Shown here in pieces: positions 21,720 through 34,137 of a stretch of 64,000 nucleotides of DNA. Source of the DNA: Ricordea florida (taxonomy: Eukaryota > Cnidaria > Anthozoa > Corallimorpharia > Ricordeidae); assembly GCA_949710005.1 (NCBI GenBank), contig OX453272.1, forward strand, positions 15,161,088 to 15,225,087. Direction: 5' to 3'. A program made the translations under genes and the position numbers. Each line of letters begins with the position of its first letter. The first letter of the stretch is position 1. The notes beneath the pieces are model-generated. The model ran no database searches and had not been told where the DNA came from. It saw nothing but the letters and a program-made list of their open reading frames with translations.

Positions 21720-21960
21720 CCGGTTTCTGTAGCATAAACGTCCCAAGAGTATCGTTACTCCCTGCTGGAGCAGATACTAGCCCATCACAGGGTTACCCCC
21801 AGCATTATATCGCCAGTACCCACTTTTGAACCTTGATGGAGAGAGACAACGGAAAAAATACAGTTCCATTCTTCACAAGGACTCGAATTTCTGACCGGAC
21901 CTGCTAGGAAGTCCGGCCGGCAAGCAAATCCCTTCACTACTGTGCCTCCACGCTTCGCGA
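21720..21960 (-). mobile_element. Decayed tRNA-derived SINE
   Basis: The minus strand from about 21960 reads GTGGAGGCACAGTAGTGAAG ... GAAATTCGAGTCCTTGTG, a degenerate A box and a B box. A SINE-like body follows to about 21720. Confidence 0.55.
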
Positions 21961-22104
21961 AGTACAATAATGGTAATAAGAGATTTTTGCCGGCATTTTA
22001 GTGAACGGAGACGGAAAAAGCACAAGAAACCCGAATGGACATTTAAATGAAATTTGAAGACTCTCTCCAAGCCGAGAAAATTTGGAAACATTTAAGCATT
22101 TAGT

Positions 22105-22151
22105 GTAGTAGTAGTAGTAGCAGCAGCAGCAGCAGCAGCGGCAGCAGCAGC

Positions 22152-22211
<60 letters not shown>

Positions 22212-22248
22212 GGTGGTGGTGGTGGTGGTGGTGGTGGTGGTGGTGGTG

Positions 22249-22291
<43 letters not shown>

Positions 22292-22299
22292 TAGTAGTG

Positions 22300-22397
<98 letters not shown>

Positions 22398-22416
22398 TGT
22401 AGTAGTAGTAGTAGTT

Positions 22417-22464
<48 letters not shown>

Positions 22465-22475
22465 CTAGTAGTAGT

Positions 22476-22529
<54 letters not shown>

Positions 22530-22559
22530 TGTAGTAGTAGTAGTAGTAGTAGTAGTAGC

Positions 22560-22606
<47 letters not shown>

Positions 22607-22608
22607 AA
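22105..22608. repeat. ~500 bp (GTA/GTG)n microsatellite
   Basis: Uninterrupted trinucleotide array of GTA with blocks of GTG (22199-22258), GCA and GTT variants. The apparent poly-valine frame is an artefact. Confidence 0.97.
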
Positions 22609-23194
22609 ACTATATTACCGTGTCAAAAACCTTCTTGTTTGGGAGATATCCCATACTAAGGTGGAAACACAAATAGAAATAGATAACATTATTTACAAAT
22701 AAACACTACCTACTAAATTCTAAAATTAAATCATATATACATGCATGCATAAACTAAAAAGTAAGAACTAAGAAATCAATTAAGAATTACAAAGAGCACA
22801 GCCCCTGCAGCCATCATCAAACAGAGAGCTGAGGTCACGCTTACGTTTTTAAAGCTGGCTAACGATGTAACTGATCTGTCTGCCATCACAATAACCCACC
22901 GGTTCAGTGTTGGCTCTAGAGTCAGAGTTTATCTGGCGAAACACCGAAAGTACGGGCTATATCTCGAAACTGGAATCTCTAACATTTCAGTTTGAAGCTT
23001 TCCTCAATATCTGACAGTAAAAATGTACTAATACGAGTAATTTGTCATGCTTTTCTTGAAAACGCTCATGAAATTGTGGCCTAGAATTCCACGTGATAAC
23101 ACACTGAGTATTATACTTACGTAACGTTATAATGGGCAAGGCCCCCGTTTGGATAGTTCCAGACTGCGGTTCGCTAGCATCATAAATCAGATAA
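22609..23194. other. No gene recognised
   Basis: Unassigned sequence between the microsatellite and MITE copy 3. Confidence 0.4.
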
Positions 23195-23445
23195 GGGACG
23201 GACCATTAGAAAAGTGATGGGGGGGGGGTGGGGAAAAAAAAACAGAAAAAAAATCATGCAAGGGAAAATGCCAAAAAAAAAATTCATGCAGAAGGAAGGT
23301 CCAATTGTGACTTTTTCACACGTAGTAAAAAAAATTCCTGCAGAGGGGTTCACCTGAAAAAAAAATTCCTGCACAAGCAGTAAGCGAAAAAAAAAATCGT
23401 GCAAGCTGAAAATTCCCCACCCCCACCCCAATCACTTTTCTAATG
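23195..23445. mobile_element. PIF/Harbinger-like MITE, copy 3 (right end lost)
   Basis: Left end GGGACGGACC is preceded by TAA (23192-23194). The right end stops at CACTTTTCTAATG and lacks the terminal GTCCGTCCC, so about 10 bp have been lost. Confidence 0.8.
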
Positions 23446-23912
23446 AAATTTTATCAATCACCTTCTCCACCATGTCCTCTATTTCCGATGTCACGAAAGT
23501 CACAAATAATTACAGATCTTTGGGAAAGGCCACTTTGAACGAGAATAGCAATACGTCCTCGTATCGCGCGGAAAAGAACGTGGACGGAGAAGATCGAAAG
23601 AAATGTGCACATGGCAACCAGATTCTGACGCTTCGCAGGATTCACATAATGAATGTAACTTCGTGAAAAAGTTAGAATTCACCTACCCGACGGTTTGACA
23701 TCCCTGCCTAGTGTCCTCTTCAGCCGGGTGATTGATTAGGTTTGGCTGTGAAGCTCCTTTAAAAATGAAACGTTATGCAAAATGTAAAGTATGCAACTTT
23801 TAGGTTACATTCATTAATTGAAACAAGCGTAGCATCAACCTATGTCTAATTCATAGCTTATCAACACAGGATGTTTATACCAAAAAGGGCTACTGTCAAC
23901 TGGTGGAACTTA
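23446..23912. other. No gene recognised
   Basis: Unassigned; several short open frames on both strands overlap each other and carry no recognisable motif. Confidence 0.35.
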
Positions 23913-24277
23913 GGGACCGTTCTTTTGTTACTAGGGAGGGGGAACTGGTGGGATTTGGGTGGGGCATGCGAAGAAAAAACGGATTTTCAGGGGGGTCATC
24001 CAAAAAAAAAATTAAGGGAAAGGAGTACTCTTATGTCAATGTTTAAATCTTAAAAAAGTTTCAATCTTGGGAGAGGATTATTTATTTACTTTGTATTTTA
24101 TTATTATTTTTTCTTGGGGGGGGCGGTCATCCAAAAAAATTACCCCTTCAAGGGGGGTCATGCAATTTTTAATTGGTGATTACAGGGCTGATATGGGAAA
24201 GGAACGCTCCGTGATTGGCTCCTGGTGATTACCAAATCACCCTAGCCCCATCCCCTTCGTAAGAAATGGACGGTCCC
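23913..24277. mobile_element. Second TTA-flanked MITE family
   Basis: The ends GGGACCGT and ACGGTCCC are flanked by TTA (23910-23912 and 24278-24280). The interior has repeated GGGGGGTCATCCAAAAAAA-type words. The superfamily is likely the same as the GGGACGG family, but the sequence differs. Confidence 0.7.
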
Positions 24278-24738
24278 TTAGAACAATCAGAACAGCTAAG
24301 CCCAGGCCACACTGAGATCCTGTAGGACTTCAAACCTGACTCGCCTCGCCGAATTTTATATCTCCAACCACTTCCTTGCATTGCCAGAATTAAATCTGCC
24401 CCGCTAATAAACGAGGTCCTTTTCGGCAAAAAGAAAAATCCTCGCGGGAACAAAAATTGCTATTAAAAATGGTAATTACAGGAGCTTTCGGAAAAAATAG
24501 TCTGCACGTTGTACACGTGACTTTCAGATTGTTTCCGATGTCTATCAGTCTCCTTTGCAGCCGTTATCTGTCTCGTCACGCAGCGTTGCGGTTCCAGCGA
24601 AGGAGACAACTGGTCAATTTGCTTCATTGTGTTTATCAGTTTAGCCATGTTAGGTTGTGCAGGACGTGGCATGTGTTTCAAGACGAAACATTTAAAATCA
24701 AAATAAATGCAATACAAAAATAACCGATCGAAGTGTAT
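24278..24738. other. No gene recognised
   Basis: Unassigned sequence between two MITEs. Confidence 0.35.
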
Positions 24739-24849
24739 CAAACAATTAGATTATGAGCTCGAGATTTCTATCGCGTGATAGTTGACGAAGGCGCAGCCCG
24801 AGTCAACTATCACGCATCGAAGTCGAGAGCGAACAATCTAATTGTTTTA
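24739..24849. repeat. Hairpin repeat
   Basis: AAACAATTAGATTATGAGCT and GTGATAGTTGAC pair with GTCAACTATCAC and AACAATCTAATTGTTT. A related copy lies at about 20226-20340. Confidence 0.65.
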
Positions 24850-25078
24850 GTATAAATCTACTAGTCGTTCAAAACTTTGTCTTTTCTGGAACAGCCTCGA
24901 CCAGTAAACTGTCTAAATCATCTTCACGGACACTCCGAAAACGTGAAGAGGCGGCGCCATTTTGTTAGCAGGGGCACACTGCTATGCTACTCATTATCTA
25001 TCACAGAATAGATAGTGGGTAGCGTAGCCAATCAGAGCGCGGCATTTCGTGATAGAACGCTAGTAGATTTATACTAAA
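24850..25078. mobile_element. MITE with TTTAGTATAAATCTACTAG ends
   Basis: The left end (about 24848) and right end (about 25077) are near-perfect inverted copies of TTTAGTATAAATCTACTAG. There is no ORF. Confidence 0.65.
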
Positions 25079-25139
25079 TTGCAATAGAATCGTTTACGAC
25101 TTTGCAATAGGATTTGCTTGCACTCGAATACCACTATAA

Positions 25140-26240
25140 CTATACTATGACGGCTTTGCGTCTGTTGGCCCGACTCGGAAGGCCGCGGCTGCTTGAAGGG
25201 AAGGGAAGTTCCTCAACTGAAGTGGAAATCTCACTAACGAGCATGCATTCTCTGGAGAAAACTACAAAACCCGCTCTGCTAGCGGTGTTCAATGGTTGGA
25301 CGATATTCCTGTTTCGGTACTGTCGCCATATTTTGATTAAGCGCTCTCGAAATGTTCTGTAAGTGAAGAAGTAAATCACAGGATTATACATTGTCGAAGT
25401 TTTGGCGAGGAGCGCGGGCAATGCCGAACCCAATGTCGGCACACCGCCTGGACTTCCAAGGGCCGCCCACAACGACACGATCGCGTACGGAGTCCAAGCC
25501 AATAGGTAACCTGCCATTATCAGCATGGCAATACGACTCATTTTCCACGACGCAAGGACTGTTTCTAAGGTGGCGGCAGCGTTCGTTCCCCAGATTCTAG
25601 CCGCGTTTTTAGACATAAACTTGACATTTCTTACCATGAGGCTGTTGCAAGTAACAATGATTGCTATTGGCCCAAAATAGAAAAAAAAGAAAAGGCAAAC
25701 GATATATGAAGTGTCTGTTGGGCGGGAAGACTGCCATCGAATGGAACAGGCCATGTTGCCACCCTCAGGGACATAGGCAGACCAACCTAACAACGGACAA
25801 AGACTCCAGATGAAGGAAAATACCCATAGAGAGGCAATTAACATGGACATGCGTTCCACTGTGAGATTCACCTTCATTGGCCAGGACACAGACACGTATC
25901 TGTCAACTGCAAATGCTGTGTGATTCAACATAGTTCCCAGCCCCAAGAATGTTGTCACAAAAGCGTAGAAAACACATGTCGATTTACCACGTACCCAGGC
26001 TCCGGATAAATTAGACGCAAAACCCATGGGATTGGCTAGCACGCCCATCAGCCAATCAGATGTCGCTATACTGATTATGAATAAATTTCCAGGGAAAAGC
26101 AAAGAACGATCCAAAATGAAAGTCAAAAGAACAATGGAATTGAGTACAAACGAAACCAGGGCAATTACCAAGTAAACAAAAGCTATGATGGTGTGGGTTG
26201 TCGGGCTAAGGAGATTTGAATTGTCCATTTCTGTTTCCAT
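25140..26240 (-). CDS. Opsin (retinal-binding GPCR), intronless
   Basis: Complete 366-residue class A GPCR with seven hydrophobic segments, starting at METEMDNSN. Opsin identity rests on Lys280 in ALLAKTSTMYNPVIY, the Schiff-base lysine of TM7. Supporting features are C89 and C165 (TM3-ECL2 disulfide), DRYVSVSWP (113-121), AWTPY (248-252) in TM6 and NPVIY (286-290). The TM3 counterion site is Tyr92, while ECL2 has Glu159 six residues before Cys165, matching the ancestral position-181 counterion. The G-protein tripeptide after NPxxY(x)3 is YRT (294-296), unlike the NKQ of vertebrate visual opsins. The product should be a plasma-membrane photoreceptor; signalling partner and colour are not readable. 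A single coding exon is common in cnidarian opsins. No regulatory site was identified. The cnidarian opsin subgroup is uncertain. Confidence 0.9.
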   Translation of the reverse strand: METEMDNSNLLSPTTHTIIAFVYLVIALVSFVLNSIVLLTFILDRSLLFPGNLFIISIATSDWLMGVLANPMGFASNLSGAWVRGKSTCVFYAFVTTFLGLGTMLNHTAFAVDRYVSVSWPMKVNLTVERMSMLIASLWVFSFIWSLCPLLGWSAYVPEGGNMACSIRWQSSRPTDTSYIVCLFFFFYFGPIAIIVTCNSLMVRNVKFMSKNAARIWGTNAAATLETVLASWKMSRIAMLIMAGYLLAWTPYAIVSLWAALGSPGGVPTLGSALPALLAKTSTMYNPVIYFFTYRTFRERLIKIWRQYRNRNIVQPLNTASRAGFVVFSRECMLVSEISTSVEELPFPSSSRGLPSRANRRKAVIV

Positions 26241-29200
26241 TGTAGGCGTAATTGAAATGTCACGTTTCTAACAGATTTCACTTGACATGCAAGTCTGCGA
26301 GTAGATCAAAAGTGCAAATTACACAGGTAACAGCACTGAAAGAAAATAAACGAGGAATCTCGATCAGACAGATCACACAAGGATTTGTAAAAAAAAATTG
26401 GAAACGAAAAAGTGATGAAAATAGAATAATGAAGGTGTGAAAACACAACAATTACTTGTCCTTGGCGACCTCAATGCAAGCAATATTAATGCTCTTCAAA
26501 TGGGAAAATTGCAGATCTTTTTTGTTCTCTTCCTACTTACTAGGCAGAATTTTGATGCTGTGAGAGGAATAGAAATTAAAAATGCAATCGTAATGGTTTG
26601 TTACAATACTCCAGATTTACGTTTCCTATGGTGTTTTCCTAGCCTTTGTAAATTACGACAATATAACTAGAAGGTAAGATGCATGGAGGAAAAGGGAAAT
26701 TAGGGTCGTGTAAATAGAACGAAACCAAGGATTGGTCTGCTTTTCTTGTTGACGCGGTTCGAAATTGGAAAAAGTGGAAGATAGTGAAACATTGGCAATT
26801 AACCTCAGTGGATATGTCGAATGTTCTTTTAAAAACCATTAGAAAAATAATTGTTAAATCAAAATTGATAAATGTTCAGCGGCCACTAAGATGTTCTATC
26901 GCTTAAAACTTAAACCTAAAGGTTTTCGTTTGTGCGTAAACTTAAACTAGAAAAAAAAACCGTTCAATTCCTTTTTGCTTTGTTGTGTCTTCTTCGTTGC
27001 CATCTCATATGTATTGAGGTTACTTCTAACTACTGTCGAGGCCAATGGTTTTAAAAGTAGTATTTCGTACCATAAGCAATCCTTACTGAAAAGAAAAAAA
27101 TGCTTTAACCTACCTGTGCGGTGGCCTTTTCGTAAGAATGTCGAACGTTCCTAGCACTAAATGTAAAACCGTTAATACGGTTCGCAAAAAAGCCAAAAAC
27201 AAATTCCTTAGTTTCTCCAATTATAATAAGTTCAGTCTATCTTAAACCAGTTGCACCAGAAACAGACCACGTAAACGCATCGAACGCTAGGAAGCTTAGA
27301 AGAAAAGCCTCTATATTTGATTCTTTTATTTGAATCACAATAGATAGGCTCTAACCGGTTACGCGAATATTGGACATCTGTTCATTAACAATTGTTCTTT
27401 TGCAGGATGTCTCGGAAGAAAAAAAGAATCGAGAAAATCAGTAACGTTTTAGGGTACAATTTATTCCGTAAATTCATGTCATAACAACATATAATTAAAT
27501 GCTACTTGAATGTACGAAAGTCTGGATGCAATCAGTTTAAAGGTTAACTAATTTTTTTCACCTTTTCGTAAATGGTACAACTTTGAAATAGATAAATATA
27601 TTAATAAGTTGATTGCAAATATTTGTATGATAAAGAACTCCCTATACTGAGATGGGTACTGTGACAGTTGAGTTGAGAGAACATTAGAGAAATTGGAAGT
27701 GTTTTTCCAATGGGTTTTGCTCTTTCTAAGCAACTTCAAAGAACCCGCAATTTTCGGCAGAACTGTAAAAAGAATATATTTTTCTGTCTCCTTTTCTGCT
27801 AATAGAAGATATATTGAAAGTTCTTCTTTGTCACCTTACAGTATGTATTCAGTTTGTGATTATAAAAATCTGTGTTACTAGTTATTGTGTTCCAGCCTAA
27901 TGAATAGCTATTGAAAATTATTGATTTTTGTACTGAGTCATATCATTAAGTCCAAACTGTTCTCGCAAATTCTGTACCAGTTGTTAACTGACAATTTAAT
28001 GCAAGTTCTCCTTAAAAAGAAAATTTGAGAGGTTGTGAAATAATAACAAAAAAAACAATTTGAAAATAAAAGAAAATTTGAGAGGTTGTAAAATAATTAA
28101 ATTGGTATTTGGGCCGCATGAATTTATGACAGCCTTGTCGAACATACGACTTTCCGATTATTGCTGTTCGGACGATCTACCACTCGTGAGAGAAAGCCAT
28201 TAATTAAACATGCGGCAAACATCGTGCATACAGTACTTCTATAACTTGAATACCAAAGTGAATGGGCTCTGAACTAATGAAGATGGTCTATCTTGAGCCA
28301 GGTGGATTTGTTCAAGGTTGTTAAAGACCAATTTTTTCTTAACATGTCATTGGCTACGGAGATTGCCATCTATTGTTATTCTTTCTTAACCTTTTAAAAT
28401 AGAGTTAAATTTTAGGTTCTATATGTTATATGTTCTGTATCAGAAGACGTTTTTGGGGGGAAGCATTTACGCGCTTTGGCCTCAAGCAAAAATCCTTATT
28501 AATTAAGTTTAAATTTGATATTGCGAGAGTAGAAATTGCAGGTGTCTCTTGTCGGTGTTCAACAAAAAACGTGACGGGAATGACCAAAAGGGAATGACCA
28601 GACATTTGCAATCTGAAATCAGTTGCAATAAAATATCATAAGTTGCCATTCTCGTTTCTGGCAAAGAAAACTCTTACTCTACATAAATCATTTTCTTCGT
28701 CAAAAAAAAAAACGTCTTCATTTTTCAACAGCAAAAAGTTTCAGGGGAAATTGTCTAGCAATATGCCGACAATGCACGCCTTAAGGTGAAACGGCGGGAA
28801 TTATCTTGTCATGTCGGTGACTCTCGCTGATCGTTCGAGGTTGCCCTGGCTTAGGCGAGTACAATCCTAAAGCTGTCTAGATCATTCTTAGTGGTTTAGG
28901 ATAGCATTGAGGATTACGACAACCTCCTTCCTTACTTGCCTGCTTATAATTAATTAGTTTGTAAGTTCGTTACATGCTTGCTCGCTAGCTTGCTTGTTTA
29001 CCCACTCTCGCGATGACATTGTAGCTTTTCCACCACAAATTATCCTGTGCGAACTGCCCAACAGCTTTTTATCCAGACTGAAAATGTCCTAAGAGTTGTT
29101 TTGAAAGAAGCAGCTACGCAACGAAGATAGGCCGGATTGCACAAAAAGTTCTTTGGATATGCACGAGATGTGGATTGCAAAATTCTTTGCATATACATGA

Positions 29201-29571
29201 TGTAAACTTGTTTTATATATTTTATTTTGCATGAATGAGAATATCGCTCGGTCTTACAGGAGATATTCGCCATGTATTAAAGGAGCTCATTTGCGATTTT
29301 CACAAGATGACCAACACTTATCAATCAAGAATCTTACGAATAGTAGGGAGATGAGAGCACGAGCGCATTTTTGTTGAACCTGGGTAAATCAATTTTCACG
29401 TTCGGACGCAATTTACTATTATCCATGAAAAATCATGAGCGAGGGATACGAGCGAAAATTCATCACCAGAAGTAAAACTAGTTAGAGAAATCGATTCATA
29501 TTATAATAACAAGTATGGGCAACCAAACACAAACACCACAACCACAGGACTTCAGACTGAGTATACATTAT
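26241..29571. other. No gene recognised (3.3 kb)
   Basis: This is AT-rich sequence upstream of the opsin with only short open frames and no recognisable domain. A 20 bp word (AAAATTTGAGAGGTTGT) repeats at about 28020 and 28074. It may include opsin regulatory sequence, but nothing specific was seen. Confidence 0.4.
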
Positions 29572-30249
29572 GGACGAACTAGTACCTGAGATAAATGCCC
29601 CTATTTTAAAGACAACCCCGTATGTTGAGCATACAGATAATTCAAGCCTAGCTAAGAAGGCTGGTGAATCGGAGATAAATGAATTTTCAGATTGGATTTT
29701 ATCTTACAACCCCGAACCTATCTAACGGGCTGTAAAGAAACCAGTCGACAATCTGAAGGAACAAGTAAGCAAAATTTATAAAAGATTAGAACTCAAACAA
29801 CAACAAAACCTGTAGGATAGTTGGAATAGGGTTTGATCCCAAGAAATTTATTATTAATATTAAACGAAAAGTTCTCAATATCATAATGCATCAAAGGAAA
29901 CCCTAATTAATGTTGACCTCATCTCAGTTTACCTGTAGCTTCAAGAAAAGAGAATCCCGTTACAGGACAGATTTATGAAACTTCAGATTACTTCAACACC
30001 TTCATTGAAACAATAACTGAGTCAACTGATCTTTCAGACATTTTCAACAGTATGACCGAGCGATTACTCGAATTGATCCAACAATATCAAAATGGGGGCT
30101 CTGGTTGGCAGTTTAACCACGTTGAAATCTCTGACATTAATATAGACTCATACAACCCCACGGAGCGATATTATTGTATACACGGAAAACATAAATATAT
30201 TAGCAAATTATGTGTTGATAATGGCATTTGTGAACATAACAGTCCGTGA
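29572..30249 (+). pseudogene. Polinton relic: N-terminal polymerase-like region fused to a Cys/His repeat
   Basis: A broken frame starting at 29572 reads into segments typical of the N-terminal region of cnidarian Polinton PolB-type proteins: FSDWILSYNPEP, then after a stop FDPKKFIINIKRKV, then a short region with SGWQFNHVEISDINI. This last block aligns with SGWVFDHVLFFDIFI in the intact element's polymerase. It ends with YYCIHGKHKYISKLC and ICEH, the same repeat type as the intact right-end gene (59597-60064). At least two stops and frame changes separate the parts. It lies tail-to-tail with the relic at 30290-32078, as the corresponding genes do in the intact element. Confidence 0.7.
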
Positions 30250-30289
30250 GAAGTATTCTTATAAAGATTGTAAAGTAACAATCATATCT

Positions 30290-32078
30290 AACGAAATAGA
30301 AACCACGCTAATCCACCCATAGCAGCTGTCATTGCAATAGGATTAATCTGGTGCTGTCAGGTTGTTGTTGTTGTTGTTGAAGTAGGCATTGCATTAACAT
30401 TAACCTCCCTATCAACCGATTTCGATACTTTATAAGGTGAAGCCTCTGATCTATGCAGGAAATTTACTTTTGAACGACCCATACCATGTTTAATTCCAAC
30501 AGGTTTTGTCTCTGTGTTTAACGAATTATTTACTCCAAAAACCATATCACTAGTTCACGAGCTTGTTATTATAGCTGAGTCACACTCTCTGTGCTTATAA
30601 TTAAATTACTAGGCATCAGCTATAAGCCAGGAACAACAGCTAAATCCAAGCGTAATTTCGCCTCTTGAACAGCTAACTGATAGCGTTGAACTGATCAGTT
30701 CGATATGTATATATCGTTTTCAATGACACTAGACTCGAAGAGTGATATAAACTTTTACTCTGTTTCTTGAGCCCCACCACTCCCTTTCGAACTATTGCTG
30801 ATCTTATACTAACTTGGGCTCCCAATGTACAATAAACAAAGGCCTCAACCGAACGATTCAATGTACCTAAACCAGATCTTGTTAAACCTTCACCTGTCAA
30901 CGGGAACAAACCAAGAATATCGTAGACCCAAATGATCATCGTTCCGTGTGAAACTAACTAATTTTCCGCTGTTGGTTGTTCCACCTTCATCGGACAAGAG
31001 ATTCAACTTATCCGACCATGTATTAGCCCCAGTATGTCATATCCCCTTACAAAGTGCACGTTTTGATAGCCCGAGCCATGTCCATCCCCATGGTAAAACA
31101 CAAACACATCACCTAGGCCGTGATTCCTTCCACCCTTCCACCTGTATTCGGGATTAACAGATAAACCAAATTCGTGACTTATACCGCGTTCACACCAACT
31201 AAACTTGTTTCGTTAAACTAGGTTTTGAAATTTTCACAACAGCCTCCCAAACGAGTTAAGTCTAATCTTTACACATAGTGAGAAAAAGAATGTAACAGTG
31301 ATTCATTAGATATAACTTTCAAGTCAGTAGAGAATTTACACAGAGTTGCTTAGCGCAAAGTGATTCCAAACCATGGTTAACTAAACAGCGTTTAAACATG
31401 TTTAAGCTCCAGTGTGAACGCGGCATTAGTCTTTGGTAAGCAACCTTATTGTATGGATTATCTGTTTGGTTGAATACATTATCATCAGGTAGCGGACAAT
31501 ACAATTCAAATAAAATTCTTCTGATTGCAAAGTAACATGAGATGGAATTTAATGAAGCTATATACCACACGTGGATAATCCTTGCTTTCCTGTAAACTAA
31601 TACCACATCCTGATGTAGCGCACCAAACAGCGAAGGTTGAATTGCTGCAGCCAACAGTTAAAATCAGGGCCGTTAAGCCATTTTCTGCATTGTTTCGCAG
31701 ATCTGAAGGTTACAGTAGTCTCTCGGAAAATATTCCGCATATTCGTTATGAACTTTTGATTTGGTGGCACTTACATATCAAACTCGGTTAAAAAGGTTGC
31801 GATGTCATATGCTGAATTTTCGAAATTTATATTGGGGATAAGATATGTTTTATCCATTAGTTTTAAACTATCGGGGAACGATTCCTTAATACCAAGATCT
31901 CGATGTAGTCTAATCTTCAATTCGTTCCAGATAAGTCATCATAACTCATTATGGTAAGCCTATTATATTTCCAGTAAATATATCCTCCATAGCTGTCTGA
32001 AACAAATTTAAACTTTAATCCATCAGCCTTTGGATATCTCTTGTTAAATTCATCACGTAAACCCATCTTATTCTCCAT
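30290..32078 (-). pseudogene. Polinton relic: homologue of the 509-residue virion protein candidate
   Basis: Scattered frames on the minus strand match the intact 55994-57523 gene along its whole length. Matches are SYGGYIYWK near the start (about 31975), FAIRRILFELYCPLPDD and NPYNKVAYQRL (31440-31530), GLTRSGLGTLNRSVEAFVY (about 30840-30900), SLNTETKPVGIKHGMG (about 30480-30520) and a C-terminal GGLAWFLFR (about 30300). Stops and frameshifts break it throughout. It shows that a second, much older Polinton of the same family once sat here in inverted orientation. Confidence 0.85.
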
Positions 32079-32149
32079 ATAATTATACAACTACCTCTGA
32101 ATAAGAAAAATTGGACAGTTGCCAATATTGGATTTAGAGGTAGCTATAT

Positions 32150-32322
32150 AATAAACAAATAACAGGACTCCGTGCTTGTCCAATTAAGAAAATGTTGCAT
32201 TCGAAAATTCCTTGGAACACCAAATTGGACTCGGCATGCGGCCTTGGCCAATTTTGGTGTTCCTCTGAATTTTCTCAACCAATATTTTCTTAATTGGACA
32301 GCATGGAGTCCTATTATATATA
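32150..32322. mobile_element. Hairpin MITE at the edge of the Polinton relic
   Basis: The arms share GGACTCC, TGTCCAATTAAGAAAATGTT and GGAACACCAAATTGG with their inverted copies around a loop at about 32230-32245. It sits just upstream of the relic gene start. Confidence 0.65.
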
Positions 32323-32397
32323 CAAATAAGATGAGCTTTGAAACAGCCAATCTCATAAACCCATCCTACCTGTGATCTCTCGAACGATAATTCCATC

Positions 32398-32846
32398 TTT
32401 TTTTTTTTTTCAAGTGGCTGAAATTTATTTTTTATTTATTTTTTTTTTTTTATTTATTTATTTCAATAGAGAGAAAAAAATACACATAAATGACATACAA
32501 ATATACCAATACAAAGACTGAGAAAAAAAAGATACAATAAGTGCAACAGAAAATAAAAGACAGTCGAAAAAGTTGGTTACAAATAAAATTACTAACACAC
32601 TAGATCGCTAGGTCTGAAATTACAATACATTTTTTAAAACAATGTTTTTCATGACGCTTTGACTCCTCCTACAATACACTCTTTTTTTAATAATTTGCTT
32701 CAACTACACTAACACTAAAATTTTTCGAAGTTATATTTAAATTTAACATTGCCTATAAATTCACTTAATGATAACTCGCCATACAATAATTTCTAGTTGT
32801 AAAGATAATATTTCGCGTATAAAAAGGTGAAGTTTAACTTTCTAAC
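32398..32846. other. Poly-T/TTTA low-complexity and unassigned sequence
   Basis: A T-rich run with TTTATTTATTT (32398-32463) could be the A-rich tail of a minus-strand retroposon; nothing coding was recognised beyond it. Confidence 0.4.
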
Positions 32847-34091
32847 TAGAAATACGACTCTCGCAAAAACCTCGCGAAGCTAGTTTTTGAATAAGTCATA
32901 ATACTTTTATATTTTATTTTATATTTTATTTTTTATATCAGCATAATCCCCATTATTGAATTTGTTATGCTGTGTTTGGTACACAATTAGTGACACCTGG
33001 TGCAAATTACATGATCAGTATACCGCTCAGCACAGGGCTTAAAAATTGACCTTCATTTAGCTCTTTCACTGCCACTGAGATTGCACGAGAGGGAATAGAA
33101 GTAAAATTATTTGTTTCCTTGACAGGGAATACAGAGTCAATGAAGTATCACAATAATATTCAGTTAACACAAATTGAAAATTATTGTAAATATTTTGAAG
33201 GTGAAATCTTGAAGAGTTGATATGAATGCTTGTGTTTACCACCGGGTGTAAAAACCTGGGTTTTTTTTGGAGTTGTATTTTCTTAGTCTCTACTCCTTTG
33301 TCTTCTTTGTTGTACATCACTTTTAAACACAATATGTTCTTACACCGAGGATGAGTTGAATGCTCCAATTATTTTTTGTTTATGTTTTTTTCTAATAATT
33401 GCATGAGATTCATTGTAAGAAGAATCTTCTGATTAGATATTTTATTGTCTACTGCAGTCATTATTTCAATCCTAGGTAACCACAATTGAGAGCATTATGA
33501 ATAGTGCATGTTTCAATTTGTGTACTCTCTTCAGTTGCAATGGTAACCCTAGTGGTAGATAGAAAATTCCTCTTCCCTCAAAAGAGATGCCATGTGAACA
33601 GAAGTGTGAGATACAATGTCATTACATAAAAAATGGGGATAAAACAGTTGGATTCTACAAGAACTTTGAATAAAGGTTTGGTAATAGTGAGTGCCAACTG
33701 TATAGTATGTGGTTGTGCTATTTTTAGTTCATATCATAAGAACAATACATGTAAGAAAGAGTTATTGAAATCTTAACATGTTGAAAAAGATTGCTGCACT
33801 ATGTACTCCTATAAGAATATAATGTGAAATCAACATCAATCAGTCACAAGTATATACCACATGAAAGTTTAATTGTGTTGTTACAGAAACATGCAAAATA
33901 TCCGTACCCAACCAGAGAATAGTATATTATTTGAATATATGAAAATTTCTATTATAAAAACTGCAGAAGAAAGATTTATTTTATGGTATTTCATCGAAAA
34001 AGTCATGGCATTGAACTTGTAACCAATGACATATAGTAACGAGACAAACTATTATTATTATCATTACTATTATTATTATTACTGGTATTGA

Positions 34092-34137
<46 letters not shown>

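Noticed and set aside
22201..22659. 152-residue poly-valine frame
   Set aside because: It is only the translation of the GTA/GTG microsatellite.
23454..23682. Overlapping short frames on both strands
   Set aside because: They overlap each other in several frames without motifs or splice support.
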